Assembly: GCA_000231825.2 (NCBI GenBank)
Contig: JH720364.1
Location: forward strand, 238,189-302,188
DNA length: 64,000 nucleotides
Source: Tetrahymena elliotti 4EA
Taxonomy: Eukaryota > Ciliophora > Oligohymenophorea > Hymenostomatida > Tetrahymenidae
Direction of reading: 5' to 3'
Part shown: piece after piece, positions 1 through 14,051 of the stretch
Position numbering within the stretch: position 1 is the first letter of the stretch
Layout of the letters: every line of letters begins with the position of its first letter
Made by a program: the position numbers and the translations under genes
Notes under the pieces: model-generated
The model's input: the letters and a program-made list of their open reading frames with translations, nothing else
The model's database searches: none
What the model was told of the DNA's origin: nothing

Positions 1-3000
1 TGATAACAGTTGTCAAACTTGTTCTGGTCCAACAAATAAATAATGTTTAAGCTGCCCAGCTAATAATTATTTATTTCCTGATAATTCTTGTAATATATGC
101 AATACTTCAAATAAGTATTTTATAGATTCAAATTAAATTTGCTAAAAGTGCGATAATTCATGCCTTACTTGTAATGGATTACTCAAAACCAATTGCCTTT
201 CATGTTAAGATGGTTTTTATTTAGATGCAAATAAAAGATGCCAGGCTTGTGATTCGACATGTTTAACTTGCAGTGGCTCAGGTAAAAATCAATGTTTAAC
301 ATGTCCGAGTGGGTAAAATATTTTTTATGATAAATCTTGTAATATTTGTGATACAAGCAAAAAATATTTTATTGATAGTCAAAATATTTGTTAGTAATGC
401 CATTCTTCATGCTTAACTTGTAATGGTTAGCTTTAAAATAATTGCTTATCTTGCTAAAATGGATTTTACTTGGATTCTCTGAACCAATGTAAACCATGTG
501 ATTCTTCTTGCTCAACATGTAATGGTCCAAACCCATAATAATGCTTAACTTGCAAACAAGGATTTAATTTTTATCCAGATTAATTATGTAAGTATTGTGA
601 TCAAACAAATAAATTTTACTTAGATAGCTAAAATATATGCTAATAATGCTCAACTAATTGCCAAACTTGCAAAGGACCTTAAGCTACTGATTGTATAAAT
701 TGTATAGCTGGAATGACAAAATTTTTAGATTAAACATGTAATATCTGCAATGTAAGTAATGGATAGTTCATAGACACAAATAAAATATGTTAGAATTGTG
801 ACACTTCTTGTGTAACTTGTAAAGGCTTAACATCTACCAGTTGTAATTCTTGTATATAAGGGCTAAGCCTATATCCTAATAACTCATGCTAAGTATGTGA
901 TCTAAATAATCAGTAATTTTTAGATAGTTCTAATATTTGTAGATAATGTGATCAAACTTGCAAAAAGTGCACTGGTTCTTAAAAAAATTAATGTATCTCT
1001 TGCATTTAAGGATTAACAATGTATCCTGACAATTCTTGCTAAATTTGTGATGAGAATAATAAAAAATTCATAGACACAAATAACATTTGCTAGCAATGCC
1101 ATAATTCCTGCTAAAAATGTAGTGGACCTTCAAATAAAAATTGTACTCAATGTGCTTAGGGTTTGAGCTTCTTCAATGATAAAACTTGTCAAGTTTGTTA
1201 AATTTAAAATGGATTCTATGTTGATAAAGATAATAATTGTAAAAACTGTGATTAAAATTGTTCTATTTGCACGTCAACTTAATAATGTAAGAAGTGCGAA
1301 CCTAATTTCACTTTGGTCAATGGTATGTGTTTTAATTGCAAACCAGGGACTTATGTTGGTAATTATTTAAAATTTTTTATTTAACCCCAGCTTAACATTT
1401 TTCAATTAAATATTTATAGATCCAGTCACTATGAGTTGTTAAAATTGCAGTCAAAAATGTAAAACATGCTTTGGAGGACAAGAAACTTAGTGTACTTAAT
1501 GTGCTAATCTAAATTAATTTTTTGATCAAAATAATTATTGTGTTGATGCTTGTCAAATAGGTTATATTAGAAATTCAGCAACAAATAAATGTTAGAAATG
1601 CTATTACTACATAAATAACCAATAAAAATCTATTTGTGTTGTTGAATGTCCTGATTAATATTATGCTGATTCAAATTATATTTGTTAGAGATGTGGAAAT
1701 AACTGCAAACATTGTATAAACTCAGAGATATGTACTGAATGCAATCAAAACTATAGCTTTATGAGCGAAACTTAAAAGAAATGTACAATTTGTTCATCAG
1801 ATGAGTATAAAGATGAAAACAATGTTTGTTAAAAATGTAAAATAACAAATTGTCAAACATGCTTAAGTAAGAGTATTTGCTAAACTTGTGCAATAGGATA
1901 TTTCAACAAATAAACTTATTGTGAATACGATAAGAGATATGATGACTATACTTGCTCCTATTAAACTAAAGAATAGTGTGATAAAGAATTAGAATTAATT
2001 ACAAAAGCTGATACTAGCATGCAATCAATCCAGGTAGCATCATTTAGTGTTTAAATAACAAATACTATTTTATTTGCATAGGGAAGTTAATTTGCTTATT
2101 CACTTTAAATTCAGTAAATGATAGGAAATACTAAATTTTCTGAGTAGCTTAAGACACTAAGCATAAGTAAAACGTTTATAGATATAAACTACTAAATGAA
2201 TATTCTTAGCATTATTCCTAATCCTTTTACAAGCTAAAACTCACAAAATTAGAGTAAATCTTAAAACTTATTATAGAGTTAGAGGATCTTAGAACAAAAT
2301 GCTTCTTCTAGTGATTTTAGAGATATTTAATCTATTGATCCAAGTAGCATATTTTTAAATGATATATAAATTTATCTTATAATAACTGGTATTGCAATAA
2401 TCATTTTAGCTATTATTAGTATGCTCAGTAAAAAGTATACTTGGTTTAGCCAAATTGAAGAGAAAAAATATTCATATATAATAAAGTTACAACTTTTATT
2501 CTCGAATTACATTTTAATTTCAATTTTTAAAGCTTTTAAGACATAAGACTTTTCTACAACTATTCAATTAGTAAGCTTTGCTGTTTAAATATTATATTTG
2601 ATATGTTATGGCATATTTTTGCTATTTTTCTATTTCAAAATAAAAAAATTTAATAGAAAATCTAATGTGAATGAAATAGTTAAATACTATGTTTTAATAG
2701 ACAATATTGATATTGATATACCTTATGGAAAATACTTTTGGTTTTTTTTTGAAATAAGAAAAGTAATAAATGTAATATTGATTTTTACAATACCTTCTAT
2801 TATTATCTCAATGATGTTAGCAATGTCTTTAAATTTGATATTTTTCATTTATATGCTTTGGAAAAAACCAATTATTTCTGCCAGTGAATAGAGATATTAT
2901 TGTGTATTAGAATTCTTGTAATTAGCAATTTATTTGAATATTATTCTTTTAAGTAGATTTAATCATGTTGTTATTGCATGGTCTGCAGTAATTTGTATGG

Positions 3001-3392
3001 GATTATTAACTTCTGTTATCTTTTTATATGCGATCTATGTCTTATATAATTTATTGAAGATTAAGTTCTGCAAAAAAAGATTTATAGTATCAAAATGCCA
3101 CTATTATGAAGAAGACATCAGATAAAAAAGAATGTAGTCAATAATTGATAAAAGTTAATTGAGAATTTAAGTAAGATAAGGAATTTTTAATAATGCTGAA
3201 AACCAATTAAATTACACCATAAGCTCAGAGTAAAAATTTAATTAAGATTAAAATACTTATTATTTTTTTTAAATAATTAGGAATGGTTCAAGGATAGAGT
3301 ATAGGGATAATATTCATGAACTTTCTATTAAATGGAATAAAAATCCAATATATACAAGAAATATTGCACTGAGTTCTTATAAAAATTAGTGA
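1..3392 (+). CDS. Giant cysteine-rich (furin-like repeat) multi-pass membrane protein, 5' end missing
   Basis: The gene is already open at the window edge (frame from base 2) and ends at TGA 3390-3392, giving 1092 residues of the C-terminal part. Exons are 2-1358, 1420-3229 and 3281-3392. About the first 450 residues are tandem units of roughly 50 residues built on C-x2-C pairs with motifs such as CxTCNG, NxCLSC and DNSC-x2-C, typical of furin/growth-factor-receptor cysteine-rich repeats. More irregular Cys motifs follow, then a linker, then about six hydrophobic segments (from about base 2365 to 3060) and a basic tail ending with a WNKNP motif. The last intron (51 nt, frame-preserving and TGA-free) could be retained; I removed it because the next gene has a 55-nt intron at the same place that must be removed. 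The likely role is a cell-surface receptor or adhesion-type protein; the exact function is unknown. It is the tandem paralogue of the gene at 6249-13397. Confidence 0.85.
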
Positions 3393-6248
3393 TTAAATTG
3401 TATTATTTGTTATTTAATAAAAATAATTTTTTTTTAGACAAAAGTAGTCAGTCAAATTAAAAATTTTAAAATATCAGATTCTCATTTAAAAATATTTCGG
3501 GTGGTATACCACTTTTTGGAAATAAACATTCTAGTAAAGAATTAACAAAAATATTCTTTAAAATTTAGGCAATATTAAAGTTTCATTTTTAAAATTTATG
3601 AAATTATCTAACTATAAAAATTCTTCATTAATAATAAAAATCCAATTTAAAATAGAATTAAATATTTTAATTTAAATTAAAAATATAAAAGTATTTCTAC
3701 AAAATTTTATAAAAAAAATCTTAAGTTTGCTAATTAATATTATTTAAATAAGGACACTCAAAAAGATCTAGTTACTTTTCTTATGATAACTTAACCGTTC
3801 ATAAGAATATTAGATTTAAGTTGTATTATCCTATGATATCTTTCTTTGTATGGTCTTTATTTATACCAAATATTTATACATTATCAAATAATTTAAAAAA
3901 ATGAGTAACCAGTAGAAAAAATGTGATTTATTTTAACTTTAACTTCAGAATCAAAGTTTAGCATTAATGCATTTAGCTTCTTCATTTTATGGATGAAATT
4001 ATAATAAAAACATAATTAAACTAGACCCTCATTTTTTTAGAAATAAAATTTAAATAAAATGGAATTTATTTAAATAAGTACCTCTTATTTTTCAATTCTC
4101 ATTATTAGAAATTTTATGCCTTCTTAATAATTATTATGTAAATATAGTCTTAAATTTTAAGTATATTCTATTATTCTAATTTATCTTCATCATTAAATTT
4201 TTTAGAAAACTTAAGATTGTATAAATCCATTTATCTTTCTAATTAATACATAGATTAATTCTACAAAACTCATATCTATCTATATCATGTTAAATATTTC
4301 TTAAAATGATTTCCTTTGTGTTTTTAGATTAGTTTAAAAGTAATTGTTTGATCTTATTTTATGGATAGAGGAAAAAAATGATTTGGTAAAAATAATATAA
4401 ATAGATCCAATAAAGATAAGAGTGTGGTAAACACTTTATTTATAAATTCTTTAATTCTTTGAATAATTTGTATTTGTAAATTAATTTGATGACTCATCCT
4501 TTCTGCGTCATTTTATTTTAAAGTAAGTAAATGCAACCAGATTTAAATAAAACATTTCTTAAAAATTAACAATCTTTATCAGTTATTTGTGAGTAAGAGA
4601 AGCATCTATTTAAAATATTTATTGTAAAATGAAATTTTTATTTATTCAGGAATAAAAAAATTTTTATTTAAATGTTGGAAATAGAAAATAAATTTTTTAA
4701 TGCGTAATCAAAATATTGATAGATTATTATTTTTAATTGAATTTACATTTTTTACATATAAAATTATAAATGATTTGTAATTGTTAATAATTATTAATGT
4801 TCCTGAATTTTTCTCTAGAAATGTATTATTGTATTTTACATTTTAAATTTTCTTTATTGTAAACTTAATAATCACTATTTTTATTTTTACAGTCACCTAA
4901 ATTTAAAATTTATTATTTATTTAGTTAATATATATTTTGGTTGATCAATATTTTATAAATTAGCATGAATGAAATTTAACATTTGTGATTAAAAAAATGA
5001 CTTTTTTTAAAGATAAATCAATCATTTTACGAATATGATTCTTTTGATAAACTTAAAATAACTAAAAAGAAGTTTGCAAATATTATAAAACACATATTTA
5101 AATTAGTACCTAAAATATAATCTTGGTGTTCTATTTTTGTTGAAAATAAAAAATAATGTAAATATAAAATCTAAATATTCATAAAGATCAACTTTTCTTT
5201 ATCTATAAAAGTTTTTTTTTTTTTTGATCTATCACCTTATTTTAGAAATCACCTTAATTAAATCACATCACCTTAACTTAGAGTTTAGACGGTAGATGTT
5301 TTAGTTTGGAAATTGCAAATATTAAATATTATAAATCATTAAAAAATAAATACTATTTGAAATTAGATTTTGTAAAAAATTTATGAAAAGGTTTTTGGAG
5401 AGCTAATTAACATCTTAAAATTTTGTTTACAAATCCACTTTAAAAAATACATTTTTTTAAGATAAAATATTATTTTTAATAGTTTAACTCTTAGTTCGAT
5501 TTAAATTAGTGAACAGCTTGAAGTTTTATTTTATTTCAGCAGAAAGTGAGTGTAGTTTATATGCTTGATTTATTGGGATTATCAATCATATATTTTTCCC
5601 TCAAATTTGAAATCGAGAAACTGCCTTTTATTATTGTGAAAGATTACACTAAAAAGGATAATGAATAATTTAGTTGATTATTTTTTCTATTTGAATATAT
5701 GCTTGATATCACTAGGATTTTATCGTATTTAAAAAATGCCATAAATTAACAATATAATTTCTAAAAACAAATAATTGATTAAATCCACTTAAAAATAAAA
5801 AAAGATTCCCCTGATACCACACAAAATAAATAGGTTACAATCAATTTATAATTAGAAAAATAGATTGTTTGCTATTTATTCTTCATTATTAAATGCTTAA
5901 TTATTATTCACAAGAAACTTGGAAATAATTTTCTAAATGATTTTTATTTAAAATTAAAAGATAGAGCAGTTATTATTGAATATATTTAAAATACTATTTT
6001 TTTAGATAAGAAATTAGTTGTAAGTTTGTACTTTGTAGCATTTTTATATTTTTAATGAATATTTAAAAATTGTTATTATGTGGTCATGTATTCTTTGAAA
6101 TGAAATTTTTATTGATAATTATTGAGCAAATTCTAAAGGTTTAAACATTAAACTATTCTTTGATCTTCATAAAACTAATAATCATTTTCCACATAAATAA
6201 ATTAACTATTGTTATTGTGAAATGAAATCTAGATAACCAATATATTTG
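3393..6248. other. AT-rich spacer between the two cysteine-rich paralogues
   Basis: About 2.9 kb with no reading frame that looks like protein even when TAA and TAG are read as glutamine. It holds poly-A/T tracts and three copies of a 9-mer (ATCACCTTA at 5231, 5248 and 5267). The right end should contain the promoter of the next gene, but no recognisable element was seen. Confidence 0.6.
5231..5275. repeat. Three short direct repeats of ATCACCTTA
   Basis: The 9-mer occurs at 5231, 5248 and 5267, i.e. at spacings of 17 and 19 bases, in spacer DNA about 1 kb upstream of the large cysteine-rich gene. It stands out because it contains C residues in nearly pure A/T sequence. It may be chance or a protein-binding cluster. 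Confidence 0.4.
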
Positions 6249-9200
6249 ATGATAAGTATATTTTTTTTAAATATCCATTTATTTTTATTTCTTTTTTTAA
6301 ACAAATAGTATTTTATTATCTTTTGAACTACTTTAAATGCTCTTCTATTAGAAGCGTCCATAACGAAGTTGATGTAGAAAGGTAAATTTTTTATACAAGC
6401 TTATTAATATATTAACAGAAAGATAAATGATTGTTATTAACACTTATTAAATTTTTAAAAATATAAAAGAATGAATATTTTTTCTAAAATTTTAAATTAT
6501 TTTACAAATATTTATTCCCTTTTAAAAAATAATAATTTTAGCTCAAATTAAAAATTAAAGAGATCTCTTTAATCATGTGGAAAATGGTGTAAATGTTAAG
6601 GTGTTAAGGTTTCTATCTGCTCTTCTTGTTCTTATCCATCAACTGATATATATTTTCCTGATAAAAAATAATGTGATTATGCTACTAACTGTAAACAACC
6701 AGAATACACAAGAAATGGGGATGTATGCTGTCCTAATTATTGTAAGTCTTGTGCTAGGAGTTAAGACACTTATATCTGTAATGAATGCTAGGATGGTTAT
6801 TTTTTAACTCCTCCAAATACATGTACTAAATGTGATTCCAACTGTAAATCATGTTCTGGATCTTCTAAAAACTGTACTGTATGCCCTACAAATTAATATC
6901 TTTATCCAGACAATACTTGTGGGATCTGTGATATAAATTAAAAATAGTATATAGATTCATCTTAGGTTTGTTAATAATGCCACTCTTCTTGTTAAAAATG
7001 TAATGGTAAATCCAGTTAATAATGTCTATCTTGTCCTTCAGGAACTAACTTATACCCAGATAATTCTTGTAAAATTTGTGATATAAGTAATGGTTAATTT
7101 TTAGATAGTAAACAAATTTGTTAAGATTGCGATAAATCTTGTAAAACTTGTAATGGAATCTCATATGACAAATGCTTAACATGCCCTTCAGGAACCAACT
7201 TATATCCTAATAATAGCTGTTAGATATGTGATATAAAAAATAAATAATTTTTAGATACAAATAATATTTGTTAGTAATGCCATCTTACATGCTAAACATG
7301 TTTCGGAACTCAAATAACATCTTGTTCAACATGCCCTCCGAATGCAAATCTTTTTCCAGATAAATCTTGTAAATTTTGTGATACTAATAATAAAAAATTT
7401 TTAGATTCAAGCTAAATGTGCTAGGACTGTAATTCATCCTGTTAAACTTGTAAAGGACCTTTATTTATTGACTGTTTAACTTGCCCTTTAGGAACAAATC
7501 TCTATCCAGATGGTTCATGTAATGCCTGTTTAACATAAAATAAGTAATATTTAGATGGTTAATAAATTTGCAGAGATTGCAATTCTACGTGTTAAACATG
7601 TAATGGATCATCTTCTAATTAATGTATCACTTGTCCTAGTGGCTCTTATCTTTATCCAGATAATTCTTGTAGAAAGACATGTGATATAAATAATTAAATG
7701 TTTTTAGATTCTTAAAATGTGTGTTAAGAATGTGATAAAACATGTTAAACCTGCACTGATAAAACAAAAAATTCTTGTAAGACTTGCCCTAATGGAGCTA
7801 ATTTATTTCCTGATAACTCTTGTTAATTTTGTGATATCAGTAATAAAAAATATTTAGAAATTGATAAGGTTTGTAGGGATTGCCATTCTTCTTGTTAAAC
7901 TTGCTCTGGTCCAAAAATAACAGAATGCAAAACTTGTCCTTCAAACACTAATCTTTATCCAGATAACACATGTTAAAAATGTGATTTGTAAAATTAGCAG
8001 TACTTAGATAGTACTTCAGTTTGTTAAAATTGTGATAAATCTTGTAAAACTTGTAATGGACCAAAAGAATTTAATTGTTTGACTTGTCCAGATGGGACTA
8101 ATTTGTATCCAGATAATACTTGTAAATAATGCAATGTTTATGATAAGTAGTATTTGGATTCCTCATCAATTTGTTAAAATTGCCATAGCACTTGCTAGAC
8201 TTGTAATGGATCAACTTAAAATTCATGTTTAACTTGTATTTCTGACTTAAGCATTTATCCTGATGGCTCATGTAAAAAATGTGATATAGCGAATAAATAG
8301 TATTTAGATGAAAATTAAGTATGTAGGTAATGTAGCTAGTCTTGTTTAACTTGCAGTGGCAGTTTAGATACTTAGTGTTTATCATGTGTACCTGGTACAA
8401 ATATCTATCCAGATAAATCTTGTAAAAAATGTGATATTTTGAATAAACAATTTCTGGATTAGAATTCTATTTGCTAAAACTGTGACTAATCTTGTTAAAC
8501 TTGTGATGGAACAAAAAGTAACTAATGCTTAACTTGTCCAATTGCCAAAAACTTGTACCCTAATAAATCTTGTAATACTTGTAACATTAATAATAAATAG
8601 TTTATAGATGCCTCATAAATTTGTTAATCTTGTGATGATTCTTGTTTAACCTGTAATGGATAAACTAAATATGATTGCTAAATTTGTGATACAGACAAAT
8701 ATTTTTATCCTGATCGTTCTTGTTAGTTTTGTGATCTATTAAACAAATAATATTTAGATACCTTTATGGTTTGCTAATCTTGTCATTCTTCTTGCTAAAC
8801 ATGTGATGGTTCATCTAATAAATCTTGTTTAAGTTGCCCAAATGGTTTTTATATTTATCCTGACAAAACTTGTTAAATTTGTGATACTAAAAATAAAAAA
8901 TTTATTGATAATAATTTTGTATGCTAATCTTGTCATTCAAGTTGTTAAACATGTAATGATTTTTCTTAAAATTCATGTCTAAGTTGCCCTTAAGGAAAAT
9001 ATTTATTTCCAGATAATTCTTGTAATGATTGCAATATTTAAAATTAGTTTTTTATTGACAAATCATAAATTTGCTAAAAATGTGATACCTCATGCCTTAC
9101 CTGCAATGGGAATCTAAGCATAAATTGTACCTCTTGTTAAAATGGATTTTTCTTAGATTAAAAAAAGTCTTGTTAACCTTGCCACTCTAGCTGTAGTACT

Positions 9201-12200
9201 TGTAATGGCTAAACAGAATTTGATTGTTTGAGCTGCGATATAGGAAAAAATATTTTCCCAAACCATTCATGTAGTTTTTGCAAAATAGACAACAAATTTT
9301 ATATTGATGAAAATTTAATTTGTTAAGAATGTCATTCTTCTTGCTTAACATGCAGTGGAAATTTAGAAACAAACTGTTTAAGTTGCTCAGATGGTTTCTA
9401 TTTAGATAGCTAAAAAAGGTGCTAGCCCTGCCATTCATCATGCAGTACGTGCAATGGTCCATTAAAAATAAATTGCAAATAATGCAGAACAGGTTTTATA
9501 TTTTATTCAGATCGTAGCTGTGATTTTTGTGACACTTTAAATAAATATTTTATAGATGAAAAAAATATTTGTTAGAAATGCCATGAAAATTGTTAAACTT
9601 GCTAAGGATCTTCAAATACTCAATGCATCAAATGCTTGAGTGGCATGAATTTTTTTCTTGATAATAGTTGTAATATCTGCGATACAATTAATGGATACTA
9701 CATAGATAAAAATTAAATTTGTTAAAAATGCCATTATTCTTGTAAAACTTGCAGTGGATCTTTGAACACAGACTGCTTAGTGTGCAAATAAGGTTTTTCA
9801 GTTTAACCAGATAAAACTTGTTAAGGTTGTGATATAGATAATAAGCATTATATTGATTCTTAAAACCTTTGTAAAAAATGTGATGATAGTTGTCAAACAT
9901 GTAGTGGTCCATCTCCTTAATAGTGCTTATCTTGCTCATAAGGATTATCTTTATATCCAAATAATTCATGTAAAATTTGTGATTTAAATGATCAATAATA
10001 TGTAGATTCTAACAATTTATGCCAAAGTTGCCACAGTTCTTGTAAAAAATGTCTTGGACCACTTACTACCTAATGTACTTAATGTAATTTAGGTTTAAGT
10101 TTTCAAATAGATAACACTTGCTAATCATGCTCTATTTTTAATGGTTTATTTGTAGATCCTAATAATTATTGTTTAAATTGTAGCTCTAAATGCTAATAAT
10201 GCTCAGGCCCAGATAAAAATTAGTGTATTAGTTGTAAGTCAGGATACTCTCTTTTTCCAGATCAATCATATGATGTTTGTAACATCCAAAATGGCTACTT
10301 TATAGATAACAAAAATAACTGTGTAAAATGTCATGATTCTTGTAATAAGTGCACTTCAGAAATGGAAAATAACTGCACAGAGTGTAAATAAGGTTTAAGT
10401 TTTCACTCAGATAACACTTGCAAGGTGTGTGATGTAAAAAACAGGAAATATATAGATTCAAAAAACATATGCTAGCTTTGTCATTCTACTTGTTAAACAT
10501 GCAGTGACTCTTCATTTAATTCATGCTTTAGCTGTTAGGAGCCTAGATAATTATTTAGTAATTTTTACATTTACAATTGATTGAATAAAATATATTTTTT
10601 TTTATTTAACTTTTCCCAAAAAAATAAAAACCCTTCACAATTTAATTTTTGAGTCCTTAGTTTTAATTAAAAATTTTCCATAAATTTAAAATCAAATATT
10701 TCTTTAAATAAATTAACAGATGGAGTTTGTAATAAATGTCATTCTTCTTGCTCATTATGTAAAGGAGAAACAGATTAAGATTGTTCAAAATGTTAACCAG
10801 GGCTTTTCTTTTTACCTAATGGGAAATGTGGGTCATGCCCAGATGTTGGATTTTATAAATTTGAAGATTAATGTATTTAATGTGATTCTTCTTGTTCTAC
10901 TTGCACTGGATCAACAAAATATGATTGCATAAGCTGTTTATATCCTTATTCTTACTTTGATTCTAGTCATTAATGCTAAAAATGTCATATTGATTGTGAA
11001 TCATGTTCTGGTAGTGAAAAAAATTAATGTTTAAAATGTTTAAACAAAAATTTTTTTATTTCTCTTTCAAATTAAAATTGTGAGAAATGCTAAGAAAATG
11101 AATTCAATGATGGAATTAAATGTATTAAATGCCAAGATAACTGTTAAAAGTGTTCTTCTATTGATACTTGTGATAAATGTATAAATGGGTATTTCTACAA
11201 AAATAATACATGCAATTAGTGCGATCAAAACTGTTTAGCATGTTCTGATCATCTAAAATGTGATACATGTCTCTAAAACTACACTTTTTATGATGGAATT
11301 TGCTTCAAATGCTAAGAAAATTAATATTTTGGTAATTTTGAGTTTTTAATTTTCTTTGAGATAATTTAAATAGCACTTCAATTTATAAAATATTAACTTT
11401 AATCTTTTGAAAATTAGATAAGTAAAATAAATCATGTGAAATGTGTCATTCTAAATGTAAGTCATGCATTGATTAATCAGAAACAAATTGTATTGAATGT
11501 GCAAATCCAAAAGAATTTTTTGATCAGGATAACTATTGTGTAGATAAATGCAAGGAAGGATATATTAAAAATCCAAAAATCAATAAATGCCAGAAATGTA
11601 TTTAATTTAAAAAGGATAAAAATAATCTTGAATGCATTTTAGAATGTCCTTCACACTATTTTGTTAATAAATCTAATATTTGTTAATATTGTGGACCTAA
11701 CTGCTTAAAATGCTAGGATCAAGATAGTTGTTTGCAATGTGACAAAGGATTCAGCTTTTAAAGTACTTCTTAAAAAGTTTGCACTAAATGTAAAGTTAAT
11801 GAATATATAGATGAAAACAACACTTGTCAAAAATGTTTAATATAAAATTGTGAAGTTTGCTAAAGCAAAGATATTTGTTTGACTTGTTCTAAGACATATA
11901 AAAATAAATCATATTTTTGTGAATATGATAAAAGGTATGAAAATTATTCTTGTCTTCATGATAATGTTGAAGAATGTGAAAAAGAACTTAAATTAATAAC
12001 TAAAGTAGATATCACTACATAGTCAATTTAAATTTCTTCTGTGGCTTTATCATCGGTAAGTGTTTTGCTATTATAATCAAGTGGATCGTATCTATATTCA
12101 TTATAAACTTAATAATTAATTGGAAATATGAAGTTAATAAATGATTTTAAGGTTATTAGCTTAGGTTTTACATTCCTTGAACAATCTTACTAGATGAATT

Positions 12201-13397
12201 TTATAAACTTAATTCCAAGTCCCTTAAATTTAGAGAGTGACAGCAGCTCTTAACCTAAAAATCAGTAAGTTTTGAAAAGAAATTTAGGTGAAACGGATGT
12301 TTCATCTATAAATATAAGATAAATAAGATCATAAAATCCGAGCAAAATATTCTTGAATAATATAATTATTTATTTAATGATTATTGCTATATTAGTAGCT
12401 ATATTATCTATTTGTAGATTACTTAAAACTAGGTGGTAAATATGTGAATAAATTGATAGCAAAAACACATCATATATTATAAGAATGTAGCTTTTGTTTT
12501 CAAATTTCATACTTATTTCTGCCTTTAACTCTTTGAAAAGTGCTTAGTTTAGTACAAAAGTAGAACTTTTAAGTGTTGTCTTTTCAATAGTCTATTTATT
12601 ATGCTACATTTTATTCTTAATATTCTTTTTCTTGAAAGTAAATACCTTTAAGAAGCTCTCTGATATGAATTAGATCAATCAATATTACGTCTTGGTAGAG
12701 AATCTAAATTTTGATAATAGATTTTAGAAATATTTTTGGTTATTTTTTGAATTAAAAAAAATATTGAATCTTATTTTCATTTGTTTTATAAGCTCTCCTG
12801 GTTTATCATTATCTTTAGTACTTCTGTTGAATATCTTGTTTTTATCTTATATGGTCAAATATAAGCCAGTTTTAGTTTTGCATGAATAAAGATACTATTA
12901 CATCTTGGAAATATTACAAATATTAATTAATCTTTTTGTACTCTTGACTGCTATCTTTAATAGAGAATAACTTGCTTGGGGAGTAGTGGCTTTAATTGGA
13001 ATAAATTTTATAATAAATTTATTCTATGCTATTTATTAAATCTATAAGTATGTAAGAATTAAATGGTTCAAAGAGAGATTTATAGTTTCTAAAACTACTT
13101 TTTATGAAGAAGAACTAAGAAGAAGCAATTTTGATAGTTTTTCTGCTAGTAGTAGGAAGATGAGAATAAAAGTTTTAAAAGCATAAAAGACAAACAGACA
13201 AGAAGAAATGGCAAAAAGTTCTACTTTAAAAGAGTAACTAAACATTTTTAAAAATATTTTTTTTAAAATATTTAATTTTATAAAATAGTTCAAGGAGAAT
13301 TGAATATATGGATAACATACATTAAATCTCAATTAAATGGAATAAAAATCCATTTTATACAAGACAAACACTTCTAAATAGTGGTTTTATTAAATGA
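6249..13397 (+). CDS. Giant cysteine-rich repeat membrane protein, full length (~2213 aa)
   Basis: Model with six exons: 6249-6307, 6352-6381, 6542-10557, 10720-11331, 11418-13233 and 13289-13397 (2214 codons including TGA). The first exon encodes a start Met and a hydrophobic run that fits a signal peptide; the two tiny 5' exons are the least certain part. Residues from about 145 to 1320 form some 24 tandem units of about 50 residues (150 nt), each with YPDxSC-x2-C, QYLD, CQxCHSSCQTC and CLTCP-like motifs. Irregular Cys repeats follow, then about six transmembrane segments and a basic cytoplasmic tail ending in the same WNKNP motif as its upstream paralogue. Introns at 10558-10719, 11332-11417 and 13234-13288 interrupt the ORF; the second and third fall at the same places as introns in the paralogue. 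A surface receptor or adhesion protein is the likely class; no specific ligand or role can be read from sequence. Confidence 0.87.
6890..10500 (+). repeat. Coding array of ~24 cysteine-rich repeats, ~150 bp each
   Basis: Within the giant gene the DxSC motif recurs about every 147-153 bases from 6910 to about 10430. Units differ by scattered substitutions, and a variant unit with GFxLD-x3-KSCQPC or KRCQPC appears near 9150 and 9400. The array is in frame throughout, so copy-number changes would alter ectodomain length without breaking the protein. Confidence 0.85.
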
Positions 13398-14051
13398 TAA
13401 TATGATGTAAAATTATAAAAATTAAAAAAAAACTTTACCATACTTAAAAATAAAATAGTTAATATATAAATATATTTTTTTATTGTAAGAAATATTAGTT
13501 ATTTTTTTCAAATTATAATAAAAAATTTTTTTAAATTTATTTATTTTTTATTTATTTTACAAAAAAATGTTAAAAATTAATTTTTAATGGACTAAAGCAA
13601 ATTAAAATTATTATTTTTTATACAATTTAGCTTTGATAATTTTGATAGTTTTTAAAAGAACAAGTTTTGAACTGAAAAAATTGATGTAAATTTGCAAAAA
13701 AGATTTTACATTCAATAATTAAAAAATTTAATTTATTAAAGTTTCTCTAAATTTTAAATTTATAAATTCATTAAATCCTATTTTCATTACAAAATAATAT
13801 ACATATTTTAACAATAGAATTGTTTGCTTAAATATTAATTAATTCAAAACATATAAAAATATTTTTTTTTAGGATTTTAACAATAAATAATTCAAGCTCT
13901 AATCATCAAAACAACTCTTCAGGCTTCCTGAAAAAATTTGGAAAATTTTGAAATCATCTTTCTGTTCGATGAACTATAATTAATTGAACAATATATAAAT
14001 GGTGGTTTATGAATTAGCAAATACTTTAGAATTAATGAATTAATATTAAAA
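13398..14051. other. Spacer between convergent genes
   Basis: About 650 bases of very AT-rich DNA between the 3' ends of the cysteine-rich gene and the kinesin-2 gene. It must hold both 3' UTRs. No coding potential or structured element was recognised. Confidence 0.6.
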
